Below, in pieces: positions 45,925 through 54,968 of a stretch of DNA of 64,000 bases (position 1 is its first letter; each line of letters opens with the position of its first letter). The stretch comes from Vannielia litorea (GTDB lineage Bacteria; Pseudomonadota; Alphaproteobacteria; Rhodobacterales; Rhodobacteraceae): assembly GCF_900142295.1 (NCBI RefSeq), contig NZ_FSRL01000002.1, positions 1 to 64,000 on the forward strand. The letters run 5' to 3'. Made by a program: the position numbers and the translations under genes. Under the pieces are notes generated by a model. It made no database searches. It was not told where the DNA came from and saw only the letters and a list, made by a program, of their open reading frames with translations.

Positions 45925-47823
45925 ATGACCGGAACGGAGCCCACCTCGGCCGCGCCTCGCCCCGCAGACTGGCTTCGGCTGCGGATCGTCGCCACCTCCG
46001 ACCTGCACATGAACCTCCTGGCCTGGGATTATCACGCGGATGCCCCGAGCGATGCGGTCGGCCTGTCGCGCGTGGCGGGCCTGATCGCGCAGGCGCGGGC
46101 CGAGGTGCCGGGCACGGTGCTGCTCGACAACGGGGACTTCCTGCAAGGCACGGCGCTGGGCGACGTGGCGGCGGGCGAGAGGTGCGGGACGCATCCGATG
46201 ATCGCGGCCATGACCGCGCTGGGCTACGACGCGGTGGGCCTGGGCAATCACGAGTTCGACTACGGGCTGGAGGTGCTGGAGCAGGCGCTGGGCGGCGCGG
46301 CCTTTCCGCTGGTTTCCTGCAATGCGCTGCGGCGGCGCGGGGCCACGCCGCTGGCCGACACGCCGCTGGTGCGGGCGCGGGTGATCCTGCGGCGGGTGCT
46401 CGCCGATGGACACGGGCGGCGGCGGGAGCTGCGCATCGGCGTGCTCTCGGTGCTGCCGCCGCAGGTGCTCAAATGGGACAGCGAAGGCCTCGCCGGGCGG
46501 ATCGAGATGCGCTGCATGATCGAAGCCGCCCGCGCCCATGTGCCGGCCCTGCGCAACGAGGGTGCCGAGGTGGTGGTGCTGCTCGCGCATTGCGGCCCGA
46601 GTGCCCAGCCGGAGACCCCCGGAATGGAGCATGCGCTGCTGCCGCTCGCCGGGATTCCGGGCGTGGATGCCGTGGTGGCCGGGCATGTGCATCGCCGCCT
46701 CCCCGGCCCGGATTTTGCCGGGCTGCCGGGGGTCGAGGCAGACGCCGGGCGGGTGGCGGGAAGGCCCGTGGTGATGCCCGGAATCGCGGGCAGCCACCTG
46801 GGGGTGATCGACCTCTGGCTCGCGCCCCGCGAGGCCGGTTGGCAGGTGGCCGAGAGCCGCGCCGAACTGCGGCCCATCGCGCAGCGCGGCCCGGCGGGGG
46901 TGGTGCCGCTGGTCAAGGATGCACCCGAGGTGGTTGCCGCTGTCGCCCCGGCCCATGCAGCGACCCTGGCCCGGCTGCGCCGCCCGGTCGGGCGGAGCGA
47001 GATCGCGCTGCAGAGCTACACCAGCTTCATCGCGCCTTGCCCGGTGGTTCACGCGATCAACGCCGCGCAGGCCTGGCATCTGCGCCGGATCCTCGAACCG
47101 ACCGAGGAGCCGGTGCTGTCGGCTGCGGCCCCGTTCAAATGCGGCGGGCCTGCCGGGCCGGAGCATTACACCGACATCGCGCCGGGCCAGCTCAGCCACC
47201 GCGACCTTTCGGCGCTCTACCCCTATCCCAACAGCCTGCGTGCCCTCCGCGTGACCGGGGCCGAGCTGAAGGACTGGCTCGAGCGCTCTGCCGCCGTCTT
47301 CTGCCAGCTCTCCCCGGACCGCCCCGAGCAGCCGCTGCTCGACCCGGACTTTGCCGCCTACGACTTCGACGTGATCTCCGGCCTGCAATGGGAGATCGAC
47401 CTGTCCCGCCCGGCGCGGTTCGGCCCCGACGGTCTGCCGTGCGGCTCTGGTCCGGGGCGGGTGCGCGACCTGCGCCGAAATGGCGTGCCGGTGGCGGAGG
47501 ATGCCCGCTTCATCGTGGCGACCAACAGCTACCGGATCGGCGGTGCCGGGCTGCATGCGCCCCGCGCCGGCGCGGAGGTGGTGCTGGCCGGATCGACCGC
47601 CAGCCGGGAGGTGCTGGTTCGGTATCTCCGGGAGGCGGGCACCCTGCGCGGCCCGGTCACCCCGTGCTGGCGGTTCGCCCCGCTTGGCGGGTGCCGCGCC
47701 ATCATCGACACGGGACGCGGCGCGTTGGAGCATCTGGGAGCCTGTGCCCTGGCCGGGGTGGCGCAGGTCGTGCCCGAGCGCATCACCCCGGCGGGGTTTC
47801 AGCGCCTGAGGCTGACGCTCTGA
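45925..47823 (+). CDS. 2',3'-cyclic-nucleotide phosphodiesterase / nucleotidase
   Basis: The 632-residue product has the N-terminal metallophosphatase domain: LRIVATSDLHMNLLAWDYHA, VLLDNGDFLQGTALGD, VGLGNHEFDYGLEVLEQAL, VVLLAHCGPS and VVAGHVHRRLPG. The C-terminal nucleotidase domain starts near residue 350 (QSYTSFIAPCPVVHAINAAQ; VISGLQWEIDLSRPAR). This is the CpdB/UshA family. No signal peptide precedes the domain, so it is predicted to be cytoplasmic, unlike E. coli CpdB. The start at 45925 follows GGGAGGCC. Confidence 0.9.
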   Translation: MTGTEPTSAAPRPADWLRLRIVATSDLHMNLLAWDYHADAPSDAVGLSRVAGLIAQARAEVPGTVLLDNGDFLQGTALGDVAAGERCGTHPMIAAMTALGYDAVGLGNHEFDYGLEVLEQALGGAAFPLVSCNALRRRGATPLADTPLVRARVILRRVLADGHGRRRELRIGVLSVLPPQVLKWDSEGLAGRIEMRCMIEAARAHVPALRNEGAEVVVLLAHCGPSAQPETPGMEHALLPLAGIPGVDAVVAGHVHRRLPGPDFAGLPGVEADAGRVAGRPVVMPGIAGSHLGVIDLWLAPREAGWQVAESRAELRPIAQRGPAGVVPLVKDAPEVVAAVAPAHAATLARLRRPVGRSEIALQSYTSFIAPCPVVHAINAAQAWHLRRILEPTEEPVLSAAAPFKCGGPAGPEHYTDIAPGQLSHRDLSALYPYPNSLRALRVTGAELKDWLERSAAVFCQLSPDRPEQPLLDPDFAAYDFDVISGLQWEIDLSRPARFGPDGLPCGSGPGRVRDLRRNGVPVAEDARFIVATNSYRIGGAGLHAPRAGAEVVLAGSTASREVLVRYLREAGTLRGPVTPCWRFAPLGGCRAIIDTGRGALEHLGACALAGVAQVVPERITPAGFQRLRLTL

Positions 47824-47885
47824 GCCACTGGCGCCGCTGCGCGGGCCGGGGTAGGGAGAGGCAGCAAACCCAAGGAGGCGCACCG

Positions 47886-48239
47886 ATGCGCAAACTCGTC
47901 TGGCTCATCGCCATTCTCGCCGTCGCGGCGCTCGCCGCGGCCTTCACCAAGCCGGGCGAGGCCGACGTCGAGGCCGAGCTGAAGGCGCTGTTTCTCCAGC
48001 GCCTCGCCTCCACGAACCCCAGCGCGCAGGAAAACGGCGGCGCCTTCGCCCTGACGCTCATGTGCAAGGCCGACCATGACGCCTGCTACGAGATCGTCCG
48101 CGCCGGGCTCGACGTGTCCTATGAGGACCGCACGCTCTATTCGGTGGTGGGTGTGGAGGGTTTTGGCGACAGCATCCGCTGCTACGGCGTCTTCACCCGG
48201 TTTTTCTGCAACGGCGAGATCCCGGTGCAGCAGGGCTGA
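47886..48239 (+). CDS. Small exported or membrane-anchored hypothetical protein
   Basis: The 117-residue product has an N-terminal hydrophobic segment, MRKLVWLIAILAVAALAAAF, then a polar domain with four Cys (LMCKADHDACYEI, IRCYGVFTRFFCNGEI). AAGGAGGC precedes the ATG. It is likely exported or anchored by one helix, and the Cys could form disulfides in the periplasm. The family is not known to me. Confidence 0.72.
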   Translation: MRKLVWLIAILAVAALAAAFTKPGEADVEAELKALFLQRLASTNPSAQENGGAFALTLMCKADHDACYEIVRAGLDVSYEDRTLYSVVGVEGFGDSIRCYGVFTRFFCNGEIPVQQG

Positions 48240-48241
48240 GC

Positions 48242-48270
48242 TTGCGAATCCCGCGCCGGATCCCTAAATA
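48242..48270 (+). promoter_or_regulatory. Sigma70-type promoter of the SRP RNA gene
   Basis: TTGCGA at 48242-48247 and TAAATA at 48265-48270 are 17 bp apart. The predicted start, about 7 nt later, coincides with the first paired base of the RNA at 48278. Confidence 0.7.
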
Positions 48271-48277
48271 ACCCCTC

Positions 48278-48373
48278 GAGAGGTTGGCGCGGGCGAGCGC
48301 CTCGCCAACCCGGTCAGGTCCGGAAGGAAGCAGCCGTAACGAGCCCCGCTTGGGTCGTTGTCCAGCCTCTCAC
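48278..48373 (+). ncRNA. ffs: Signal recognition particle RNA (small bacterial, 4.5S type)
   Basis: The sequence contains the universal SRP domain IV core, ggtcaggtccggaaggaagc followed by agcc. The ends gagaggttgg (48278-48287) and ccagcctctc (48362-48371) pair to close a single long hairpin of about 95 nt, the size of the 4.5S RNA type. It binds Ffh to target membrane proteins. The exact ends are estimated from the pairing. Confidence 0.93.
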
Positions 48374-48429
48374 CCAACCGCGCAGGTGCAACTCGATGAC
48401 TTGCACCGAGAGCCGGCGGGCCGTTCTCC

Positions 48430-49959
48430 CTACAGGTTATCCACCACCCGGTCCGGATGCGCCTCGGCATGATCCGCCAGCATCTCCGCGATCTCCTCGC
48501 TGCCGGTGAACAGCAGGTAACCCCGGTAGAGCGGCAGCCCGGCCTCCAGGGCCAGCCTCGCGCAGGCCGCGTGGTCGCGGGTCGCCCGGTCTGGTGCGTT
48601 GGCGGCGCCGTGCAGGATGGTGCCGAGCAGGTCGCCGCCGTAGCCGTTGACGTGGCCGAGGTCCGGCCCGAGCGAGAGCAGGTAGCCCATGATCTCGGGC
48701 AGGCCCTCCCATCCCGCCACCTGCACCGGCGGCACGCGCTGGCTGTCGGGCCTGTCCCACTCCATGCCGATCGCCACCAGCGCCCGTGTCCAGGCCAGCG
48801 CGCCGGGCAGGTGGATGATGTTGCGGATCAGGGCGCGGGTCTCCGGCGTCAGGCGCTCGGGGTCGACGCGCCCCGCAGGCACCCGCCCCTGCGCCGCCTC
48901 GGCGAGCAGCGCGTCGGAGGGCTCGAGCGGGCCCGCCCCGCCGGCTGCCGCGATCACCTCCGCCACCGCATCATTGCCGAAGACGCGGGCCGTGGCATAG
49001 GGGCTGCGGCCATCCCAGCGGGCGGTCAGCGAGGCGCCCGCGCCGATCAGCAGTCGCGCCATGCGGGCATCGCACCGGCGCCGGGCGCATTGGTGCAGGG
49101 CGGAGGCGGTCGTCATGACCTCGCCGCTCGGATGGTCGGCCACGCCCTCGTTGGGGTCGGCGCCCGCGTCGAGCAACATCCGCACCGCCTCGTGATCGTT
49201 GAAGTCGAGCGCCCGCAACAGCGCATTGGTCCCATCGTTCCGCGCCCCTGCCGCCAGCAGCATCTCCAGCCCCTCGTGATGGCCCAGTTCGGTGGCGTGA
49301 TAGAGCGACTCGCCGTCGTTCGGGTTGGCGCCCTGCGCCAGCAGCCAGCGGCCCAACGCCATGTTGTTGCCATGGCCGATGGCGCCGTAGAGCGGCGAGA
49401 GCATGTGCCCCGATCCGCCCGGCTCGGGCTTGCCGGCGTTCACGTCGGCGCCATGGGCGCGCAGCACCTCGGCCAGCGCCAGCATGTCGGCCTCCTGCCC
49501 GTCGCCGTGGATGTGGCGGGAGAAGGCCAGGTGGCACAGCGGCGGGGCGCCGGCCACCTGCGCCGTGGCGACGCCGGGATCGGCGGCGAGCGCGGCCTGC
49601 ACGGCGGCGCGGTCATAGAGCGCCGCCGCGATCCCCAGGTCGGCCCGCGCCAGGGCCGGATCGAGCGCCAGCACCTCGCGCACGGCCCAGTGGAAGCCGT
49701 TTTCCAACGCCTCCCGCAGCCGTCGAAGGCGCTGTTCGGGTGAGGCCGCCTTCAGCTCGAGCCGTGTCTTCAGCCGTGGCCAGCTCTCGGCGTCCGCCTC
49801 GCGGGCGATGACATGGAGGGCATCGACGTGCCGCAGCGGCGCAAGGCGATCGGGCGGAAGCTGCGCGGCGGCCCGCGCGCGCGCCTCCGGCGCACCGGCG
49901 GCATGGGCCTTCTTCAGCCGCTTGGCGGCCCGGCGGAAACGGTCGATTTCGGAGGTCAT
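48430..49959 (-). CDS. Ankyrin-repeat protein
   Basis: From the ATG at 49959 the product has 509 residues. Several ankyrin-like units are visible, such as LSPLYGAIGHGNNMALGRWL then LAQGANPNDGESLYHATELG and HHEGLEMLLAAGARN, and DHEAVRMLLDAGADPNEGVA, plus ASALHQCARRRCDARMARLL. The first 60 residues are basic and helical. There is no signal peptide. Ankyrin proteins bind other proteins; the partner is unknown. The frame extends to 50010, but the ATG at 49959 is preferred. Confidence 0.82.
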   Translation of the reverse strand: MTSEIDRFRRAAKRLKKAHAAGAPEARARAAAQLPPDRLAPLRHVDALHVIAREADAESWPRLKTRLELKAASPEQRLRRLREALENGFHWAVREVLALDPALARADLGIAAALYDRAAVQAALAADPGVATAQVAGAPPLCHLAFSRHIHGDGQEADMLALAEVLRAHGADVNAGKPEPGGSGHMLSPLYGAIGHGNNMALGRWLLAQGANPNDGESLYHATELGHHEGLEMLLAAGARNDGTNALLRALDFNDHEAVRMLLDAGADPNEGVADHPSGEVMTTASALHQCARRRCDARMARLLIGAGASLTARWDGRSPYATARVFGNDAVAEVIAAAGGAGPLEPSDALLAEAAQGRVPAGRVDPERLTPETRALIRNIIHLPGALAWTRALVAIGMEWDRPDSQRVPPVQVAGWEGLPEIMGYLLSLGPDLGHVNGYGGDLLGTILHGAANAPDRATRDHAACARLALEAGLPLYRGYLLFTGSEEIAEMLADHAEAHPDRVVDNL

Positions 49960-50151
49960 GGTCAGGTTTCCCTTGTCAGGGCCCGATGGTCCGCCGGTGC
50001 TGGGCCACAAGAAAAACCGGAGATCGGCTTGTGAGCGTCAGGGCGCCTTTCGGCTTTCCGCGGACCGGGGGTGCCGCCCTGCGCGGCCCCATCAGCCTAG
50101 CCCGCGTCCTGCGACATGGGCAAGGCCGGCCGACGCTGCTAGGTTGCCCCC

Positions 50152-50538
50152 ATGCAGGACGGATGCCCCGAAGACCCCGACACCAGGACCGAATGGGCCG
50201 AGAATCGCACCGACTGGGCCGAGGACCGCACGCTCATGGCCAACGAGCGCACCTTTGCCGGGTGGATGCGCACCGGTCTGGGCGCGGTTGCGGTGGCGAT
50301 CGGCCTCAAGGCCGTTTTCGGCGATTTCGAGCCGACATGGGCGGCCAAGGCGGTCGCCTCGGGGTTCCTCCTGGCGGCGCTGGTGATCTTCTGGTTCGCG
50401 CAGGCCAATGCCCGCCGCACCCACGCCCGGCTGTCCGACCATGCCGCCGAGCCGCTGAAGCACACCCATTTCGCACTGGTCGCGGCGATCTTTGCCCTCG
50501 CCACGGTGGCGGTGGGCTTTGTTCTCTGGTCGCTCTGA
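50152..50538 (+). CDS. DUF202 (YidH-like) membrane protein
   Basis: The 128-residue product has a polar start (EWAENRTDWAEDRTLMANER), then TFAGWMRTGLGAVAVAIGLK and two further hydrophobic segments (about residues 66-84 and 104-126). R-T-x-x-A-x-x-R-T and the W-R-T motif are typical of DUF202, a three-helix inner-membrane protein of unknown role. A real family, no known function. Confidence 0.82.
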   Translation: MQDGCPEDPDTRTEWAENRTDWAEDRTLMANERTFAGWMRTGLGAVAVAIGLKAVFGDFEPTWAAKAVASGFLLAALVIFWFAQANARRTHARLSDHAAEPLKHTHFALVAAIFALATVAVGFVLWSL

Positions 50539-50634
50539 AGGTTCTGCCGCCCTGACGCCGCGCCGCCGCGCCCCGCGCTGGACCTCACCCGACCCAACCC
50601 CTAGATTGGCATGGACCCGCGAGAACGAGGCGCA

Positions 50635-52395
50635 ATGAGCGACACCCCCAGCACCGGCTACCAGGTTCTTGCCCGCAAGTACCGCCCGCAGACCTTTGCC
50701 GACCTCGTCGGACAGGAGGCGATGGTGCGCACCCTGCGCAATGCCTTCGAGGCCGACCGGATCGCCCAGGCCTTCATCATGACCGGCATCCGGGGGACCG
50801 GCAAAACCACCACCGCGCGGATCATCGCCAAGGGGCTGAACTGCGAGACCGGGCCCACCACCGACCCCTGCGGCGAGTGTGCCGCCTGCAAGGCCATCGC
50901 CGAGGGCCGGCACGTGGACGTGATCGAGATGGACGCCGCGAGCAACACCGGGATCGACGACATCCGCGCCGAGGTGCTCGACACGGTGCATTACGCGCCC
51001 GCGTCGAGCCGCTACAAGGTCTACATCATCGACGAGGTCCACATGCTGTCGAAGAGCGCGTTCAACGCGCTGCTGAAGACGCTGGAGGAGCCGCCCGCCC
51101 ACGCCAAGTTCATCTTCGCCACGACCGAGATCCGCAAGGTGCCGGTGACGGTGCTCTCCCGCTGCCAGCGGTTCGACCTGCGCCGGATCGAGCCCGAGGA
51201 CATGATCGCCCTGATGCGCCGGATCGCCGAGGCCGAGGGCGGCAAGATCACCGATGATGCGCTGGCGCTGCTGGCGCGCGCTTCCGAGGGCTCGGCCCGC
51301 GACGCGACCTCGCTGCTCGACCAGGCGATCGGCCAGGGTGGCGAGGAGGCGAGCGCCGAGACGGTGCGGGCCATGCTGGGCCTCGCCGATCGCGGCCGCG
51401 TGCTCGATCTCTTCGAGTTGGTGCTGCGCGGCGATGCGGCGGGGGCGCTGGGCGAGCTGGCACAGCAATATGCCGAGGGTGCGGACCCGATGGCCGTGCT
51501 GCGCGACCTGGCCGAGGTGACGCATTGGGTTTCGGTGACCCAGATCACGCCGGACGCGGGCGACGACCCCACGATCTCGCCCGACGAGCGCGACCGGGGC
51601 CGGGCGCTGGCCGAGAGCCTGCCGATGCGGGTGCTCTCCCGGATGTGGCAGATGCTGCTGAAATCGCTCGAGGAGGTGAGCCAGGCGCCCAACGCGATGA
51701 TGGCCGCCGAAATGGCGATCATCCGGCTCACCTATGTCTCGGAGCTGCCCACGCCCGACGAGCTGATCCGCAAGTTGCAGGACATGCCGGCACCGCCGCC
51801 CGGCCCGCCCAATGGCGGTGGCGGCGGCGGGGGCAGCCTGGCCGCACCCTCGCAGGGCGCCACGCCGGTGGCCCGCAGCGCAGCGCCGCCGCTTTCCGCT
51901 CCTGCCGGCACGCCCCACGGCACCGCCACGGCGCTGGCGGTGGAGCCCGAGGTGGCGCTGGCCCGCTATGCCCGCTTCGAGGACATGGTGGAGCTGATCC
52001 GCCACCACCGCGACGTGAAGCTGCTGGTGGAGGTCGAAACCACCCTGCGCCTGGCCCGCTACCAGCCCGGCCGCATCGAGTTTGAACCCACCGAGGATGC
52101 CGCGCCCGACCTGGCCGCCCGGCTCGGCGCGCGGCTGCAAACCTGGACAGGCGTGCGCTGGGGCGTGTCGGTCGTGGGGTCCGGCGGCGGCGAGACGATC
52201 GCCGAGCGGCGCGACGCCGCGCGGCTGGCACTGGAGGCCGAGGCGCTGAAACACCCGCTGGTGCAATCGGTTCTGGCAGAGTTTCCCGGGGCGAAGATCA
52301 AGGAGATTCGCACCGTGAAGGAGATCGAGGCGGAGGCCGCCCTGGAGGCGCTTCCGGAAGTGGACGACGAGTGGGACCCCTTCGAAGAGGACTGA
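50635..52395 (+). CDS. dnaX: DNA polymerase III subunit gamma/tau
   Basis: The product has 586 residues from the ATG at 50635; an in-frame ATG at 50611 would add eight. It has YQVLARKYRPQTFADLVGQE, Walker A TGIRGTGKTTTARIIAKGLN, the zinc cysteines CGECAACKAI, VDVIEMDAASNTGIDDIRAE, Walker B YKVYIIDEVHMLSKSAFNAL and sensor FIFATTEIRKVPVTVLSRCQ. The Pro/Gly-rich linker lies at about residue 380-430 and the tau C domain follows. It is the clamp-loader motor. It is the first gene of dnaX-ybaB-recR. Confidence 0.96.
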   Translation: MSDTPSTGYQVLARKYRPQTFADLVGQEAMVRTLRNAFEADRIAQAFIMTGIRGTGKTTTARIIAKGLNCETGPTTDPCGECAACKAIAEGRHVDVIEMDAASNTGIDDIRAEVLDTVHYAPASSRYKVYIIDEVHMLSKSAFNALLKTLEEPPAHAKFIFATTEIRKVPVTVLSRCQRFDLRRIEPEDMIALMRRIAEAEGGKITDDALALLARASEGSARDATSLLDQAIGQGGEEASAETVRAMLGLADRGRVLDLFELVLRGDAAGALGELAQQYAEGADPMAVLRDLAEVTHWVSVTQITPDAGDDPTISPDERDRGRALAESLPMRVLSRMWQMLLKSLEEVSQAPNAMMAAEMAIIRLTYVSELPTPDELIRKLQDMPAPPPGPPNGGGGGGGSLAAPSQGATPVARSAAPPLSAPAGTPHGTATALAVEPEVALARYARFEDMVELIRHHRDVKLLVEVETTLRLARYQPGRIEFEPTEDAAPDLAARLGARLQTWTGVRWGVSVVGSGGGETIAERRDAARLALEAEALKHPLVQSVLAEFPGAKIKEIRTVKEIEAEAALEALPEVDDEWDPFEED

Positions 52396-52422
52396 CCCGC
52401 CGCAAACCCGAAAGGTGAGAGC

Positions 52423-52767
52423 ATGTTGAAAGGACTGGGCCAGCTGGGCGACATGGCCAAGATGATGAAGGCCGCTCAGGAGATGCAGGGCAAGATGGCC
52501 AAGCTCCAGGAGGAGCTGGCCGAGATGACCGTGGAAGGCGAGAGCGGCGCCGGGCTGGTGAAGGCCCGCTGCACCGCCAAGGGCGTTCTGAACGGGCTCG
52601 ATATCGACCCCTCCATCTTCAACCCGGACGAAAAGGAAGTGGTCGAAGACCTGATCCTCGCCGCGATCAAGGACGCCCAGGCCAAGGCCCAGGTCCGCGC
52701 CCGGCAGGAGATGGAGAAGATCACCCGCGAGATGGGCCTGCCCGAAGGGATGGACCTGCCGCTCTGA
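52423..52767 (+). CDS. ybaB: Nucleoid-associated protein YbaB/EbfC
   Basis: The 114-residue product starts [20 protein letters not shown] and has [20 protein letters not shown] and the end [15 protein letters not shown]. The family binds DNA as a dimer, and the gene usually sits between dnaX and recR, as here. GAAAGGTGAGAGC precedes the start. Confidence 0.94.
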   Translation: MLKGLGQLGDMAKMMKAAQEMQGKMAKLQEELAEMTVEGESGAGLVKARCTAKGVLNGLDIDPSIFNPDEKEVVEDLILAAIKDAQAKAQVRARQEMEKITREMGLPEGMDLPL

Positions 52768-52780
52768 GGCAGGCCGGCCC

Positions 52781-53380
52781 ATGGCGGAAGACCAGGAAGA
52801 GATCGAGGGGCTGATCGCCCTGATGGCCCGGCTGCCGGGCCTCGGCCCGCGTTCGGCCCGGCGCGCGGTGCTTCAGCTGATCAAGAAGCGTGGGCAGCTC
52901 TTGGTGCCGCTGGCCGATTCGATGCGCCGGGTGGCCGAGACGGCACGGGAGTGCCTGCGCTGCGGCAACGTGGGCACCGCCGACATCTGCTCGATCTGTC
53001 TCAGCGAGAAGCGCGGCACGGGCGAGCTCTGTGTGGTCGAGGACGTGGCCGATCTCTGGGCAATGGAACGCGCCGGCGTGTTCAAGGGCCGCTATCACGT
53101 GCTGGGCGGCGTGCTGAGCGCGCTCGATGCCGTGGGGCCGGAGGAGCTGCGTATACCGCGATTGGCCGAGCGGGTCCGCGAGGAAGCGATCACCGAAGTG
53201 ATCCTCGCGCTTAACGCCACGGTCGACGGCCAGACCACGGCGCATTACATCGCCGATCAACTCGAGGACATGGGCGTGAAGATCACCTCCCTGGCCCAGG
53301 GCGTGCCGGTGGGCGGCGAGCTCGACTACCTCGACGACGGCACCATCGGCGCCGCCCTGCGGGCGCGGAAGACTTTCTAG
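52781..53380 (+). CDS. recR: Recombination protein RecR
   Basis: The 199-residue product has the helix-hairpin-helix [20 protein letters not shown], a Cys4 zinc motif [16 protein letters not shown], and the Toprim domain [20 protein letters not shown] with [20 protein letters not shown]. RecR loads RecA with RecO and RecF. It is last in the dnaX-ybaB-recR operon and overlaps the end of the convergent DUF4453 gene by 4 bp. Confidence 0.95.
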   Translation: MAEDQEEIEGLIALMARLPGLGPRSARRAVLQLIKKRGQLLVPLADSMRRVAETARECLRCGNVGTADICSICLSEKRGTGELCVVEDVADLWAMERAGVFKGRYHVLGGVLSALDAVGPEELRIPRLAERVREEAITEVILALNATVDGQTTAHYIADQLEDMGVKITSLAQGVPVGGELDYLDDGTIGAALRARKTF

Positions 53381-53937
53381 CCCGCAAGGCCCTCGCAGGT
53401 GGCGGGGCTGACCTCGATCACCGTCCACCCGGCCTTGAGCAGCACGCCTTCGTCGTAAACCTGCACGTAGTCCCAGGTCTGCCCCCCGGCGGGCTCGACC
53501 TCATGCGAGAACAGCACCACGTCGCCCGGCGCGAGGGTGAAGAGCGGCTCGGCAGCCTGGCTCGTGCCCGTGCGCAGGGCCACCGGCCCGCCCTTCCAGC
53601 CGATGCAGCCCGACTCGCCGTCGGAGCGGATCGGCAGCACCGCAAGGCGGCGGCGGATGTCGAGGTCGGGGATGTCGAGCGAAGTGCGGTTGCTGTCCAC
53701 CACGCAGCCGTCCTCCGCCGTCGTCATCCGCTCCAGCCGTGCGGCCTGTGCCGCGCTCAGATCGGGTGTCTTGGTGGTGCAGCCGTCGTTGCCGAAGACC
53801 GCCTGCCCGAGCGGCGAGCCGAAGCAGTAGCCCACCTCGTGAAAAATCGCGTTTCGGGTGAACCAGAGCTCGTCGCAATAGCCGTCTCCGGCGAGGGCGG
53901 GGCCGGCGGCGAGAAAGGCAAGGGCAGAAAGGCGCAT
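53377..53937 (-). CDS. Exported DUF4453-type protein
   Basis: From the ATG at 53937 the product has 186 residues. [20 protein letters not shown] is a signal peptide, probably cleaved after ALA. The mature part starts [20 protein letters not shown] then [14 protein letters not shown], the YARHG-like start seen in Rhodobacteraceae proteins annotated DUF4453. Five or more Cys suggest disulfides in the periplasm. The function is unknown. It is convergent with recR. Confidence 0.82.
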   Translation of the reverse strand: MRLSALAFLAAGPALAGDGYCDELWFTRNAIFHEVGYCFGSPLGQAVFGNDGCTTKTPDLSAAQAARLERMTTAEDGCVVDSNRTSLDIPDLDIRRRLAVLPIRSDGESGCIGWKGGPVALRTGTSQAAEPLFTLAPGDVVLFSHEVEPAGGQTWDYVQVYDEGVLLKAGWTVIEVSPATCEGLAG

Positions 53938-53940
53938 GAC

Positions 53941-53973
53941 AAAGAAAATCCCGGCAGAAATCACTGCCGGGAT
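53941..53973 (-). terminator. Terminator of the trcR gene
   Basis: The stem atcccggcag/ctgccgggat with a short loop is followed, on the minus strand, by tttctttg. It lies between trcR and the DUF4453 gene, both on the minus strand. Confidence 0.75.
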
Positions 53974-54032
53974 GGTCTCGTGTCGGGCCGCTCGAATCAA
54001 GGGGCCGGGGCGGCTTGGCCGTAGGGGCGCGC

Positions 54033-54062
54033 AGGAGATCCTCGGGTCAGGCCCGAGGATGC
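54033..54062. repeat. Palindromic repeat element, third locus (single copy)
   Basis: The 30-bp stretch gagatcctcgggtcaggccc then gaggatgccg is one half of the element seen after aapP and near 36264. It lies between the trcR stop and its terminator. Confidence 0.75.
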
Positions 54063-54081
54063 CGGTGCGGGACCGCCCGGA

Positions 54082-54840
54082 TCAGGGCTGCTCGTCGTCT
54101 GTGCCGCTCTCGTCGTCGGGCAGGTTGAAGAAGCTGTCGGCGTCGAGCACCTTCTCTTCCTTCTTCTCTTCCTCGTCGTCGTTGCCGCCGGTGAGGGTGA
54201 AGGTCTCGAGGCCCGAGATCGCCGAGGGGATCTTGGGCTCGGGATCGGCAGAGAGGCTCTGCTCGGTCGAGAGCAGCTTGCGGCGCTCGTCGTCCGAGAT
54301 GTGCTCGCCTTCGCGGGCCTTCTTGGCGGCGGCCTTCTGCACGGCGGCGTCGAGCTCGGTCTGCTTGCAAAGGCCAAGCGCCACCGGGTCGATCGGCTGG
54401 ATGTTCTGGATGTTCCAGTGCGTCCGCTCGCGGATGGCCTGGATCGTCGGCTTGGTGGTGCCCACCAGCTTGCCGATCTGGCCGTCGGTCAGCTCGGGGT
54501 GGAACTTGACCAGCCAGAGAATCGAGGCGGGCCGGTCCTGGCGCTTGGACAGTGGGGTGTAACGCGGGCCGCGGCGCTTTTCTTCGCCCACGGCGGCCTG
54601 GTTGAACTTGAGCTTGAGCTTGTGGCCGGGATCCTTTTCGCCGGCGTCGATCTCGTCCTGGGTCAGCTGGTTGTTGGCGATCGGGTCGAAGCCCTTCACG
54701 CCCTGCGCCACGTCGCCATCGGCGATGCCCTGCACCTCGAGCTCGTGCAGCCCGCAGAACTCGGCGATCTGGGTGAAGCTGAGGGTGGTGTTGTCGACCA
54801 GCCAGACGGCGGTGGCTTTGGCCATAAGGGGTTTGTTCAT
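54082..54840 (-). CDS. trcR: DUF1013-family regulator TrcR
   Basis: The 252-residue product has MNKPLMAKATAVWLVDNTTL, SFTQIAEFCGLHELEVQGIA, GDVAQGVKGFDPIANNQLTQ and RQDRPASILWLVKFHPELTD, IGKLVGTTKPTIQAIRERTH. This is the alphaproteobacterial DUF1013 family, named TrcR (cell cycle transcriptional regulator). The C-terminal part (about residues 165-252) is acidic and likely disordered. AAGGAG precedes ATG 54840. Confidence 0.9.
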   Translation of the reverse strand: MNKPLMAKATAVWLVDNTTLSFTQIAEFCGLHELEVQGIADGDVAQGVKGFDPIANNQLTQDEIDAGEKDPGHKLKLKFNQAAVGEEKRRGPRYTPLSKRQDRPASILWLVKFHPELTDGQIGKLVGTTKPTIQAIRERTHWNIQNIQPIDPVALGLCKQTELDAAVQKAAAKKAREGEHISDDERRKLLSTEQSLSADPEPKIPSAISGLETFTLTGGNDDEEEKKEEKVLDADSFFNLPDDESGTDDEQP

Positions 54841-54968
54841 CTGAGGACTCCTTGAGCACGACTTTCCCGACGCCGGAAAGGCGACCCCGGGTTTTGGCGG
54901 GGCGAGTTCACGTTGTCGGGGAACTTGGGGGGCTGTATAGGGAAAACCGGTGAGGAAAGGAAGGGCGA

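Noticed and set aside
50635..52395. A programmed frameshift in dnaX giving a gamma form
   Set aside because: No A-rich slippery heptamer with a following hairpin was seen in the linker region.
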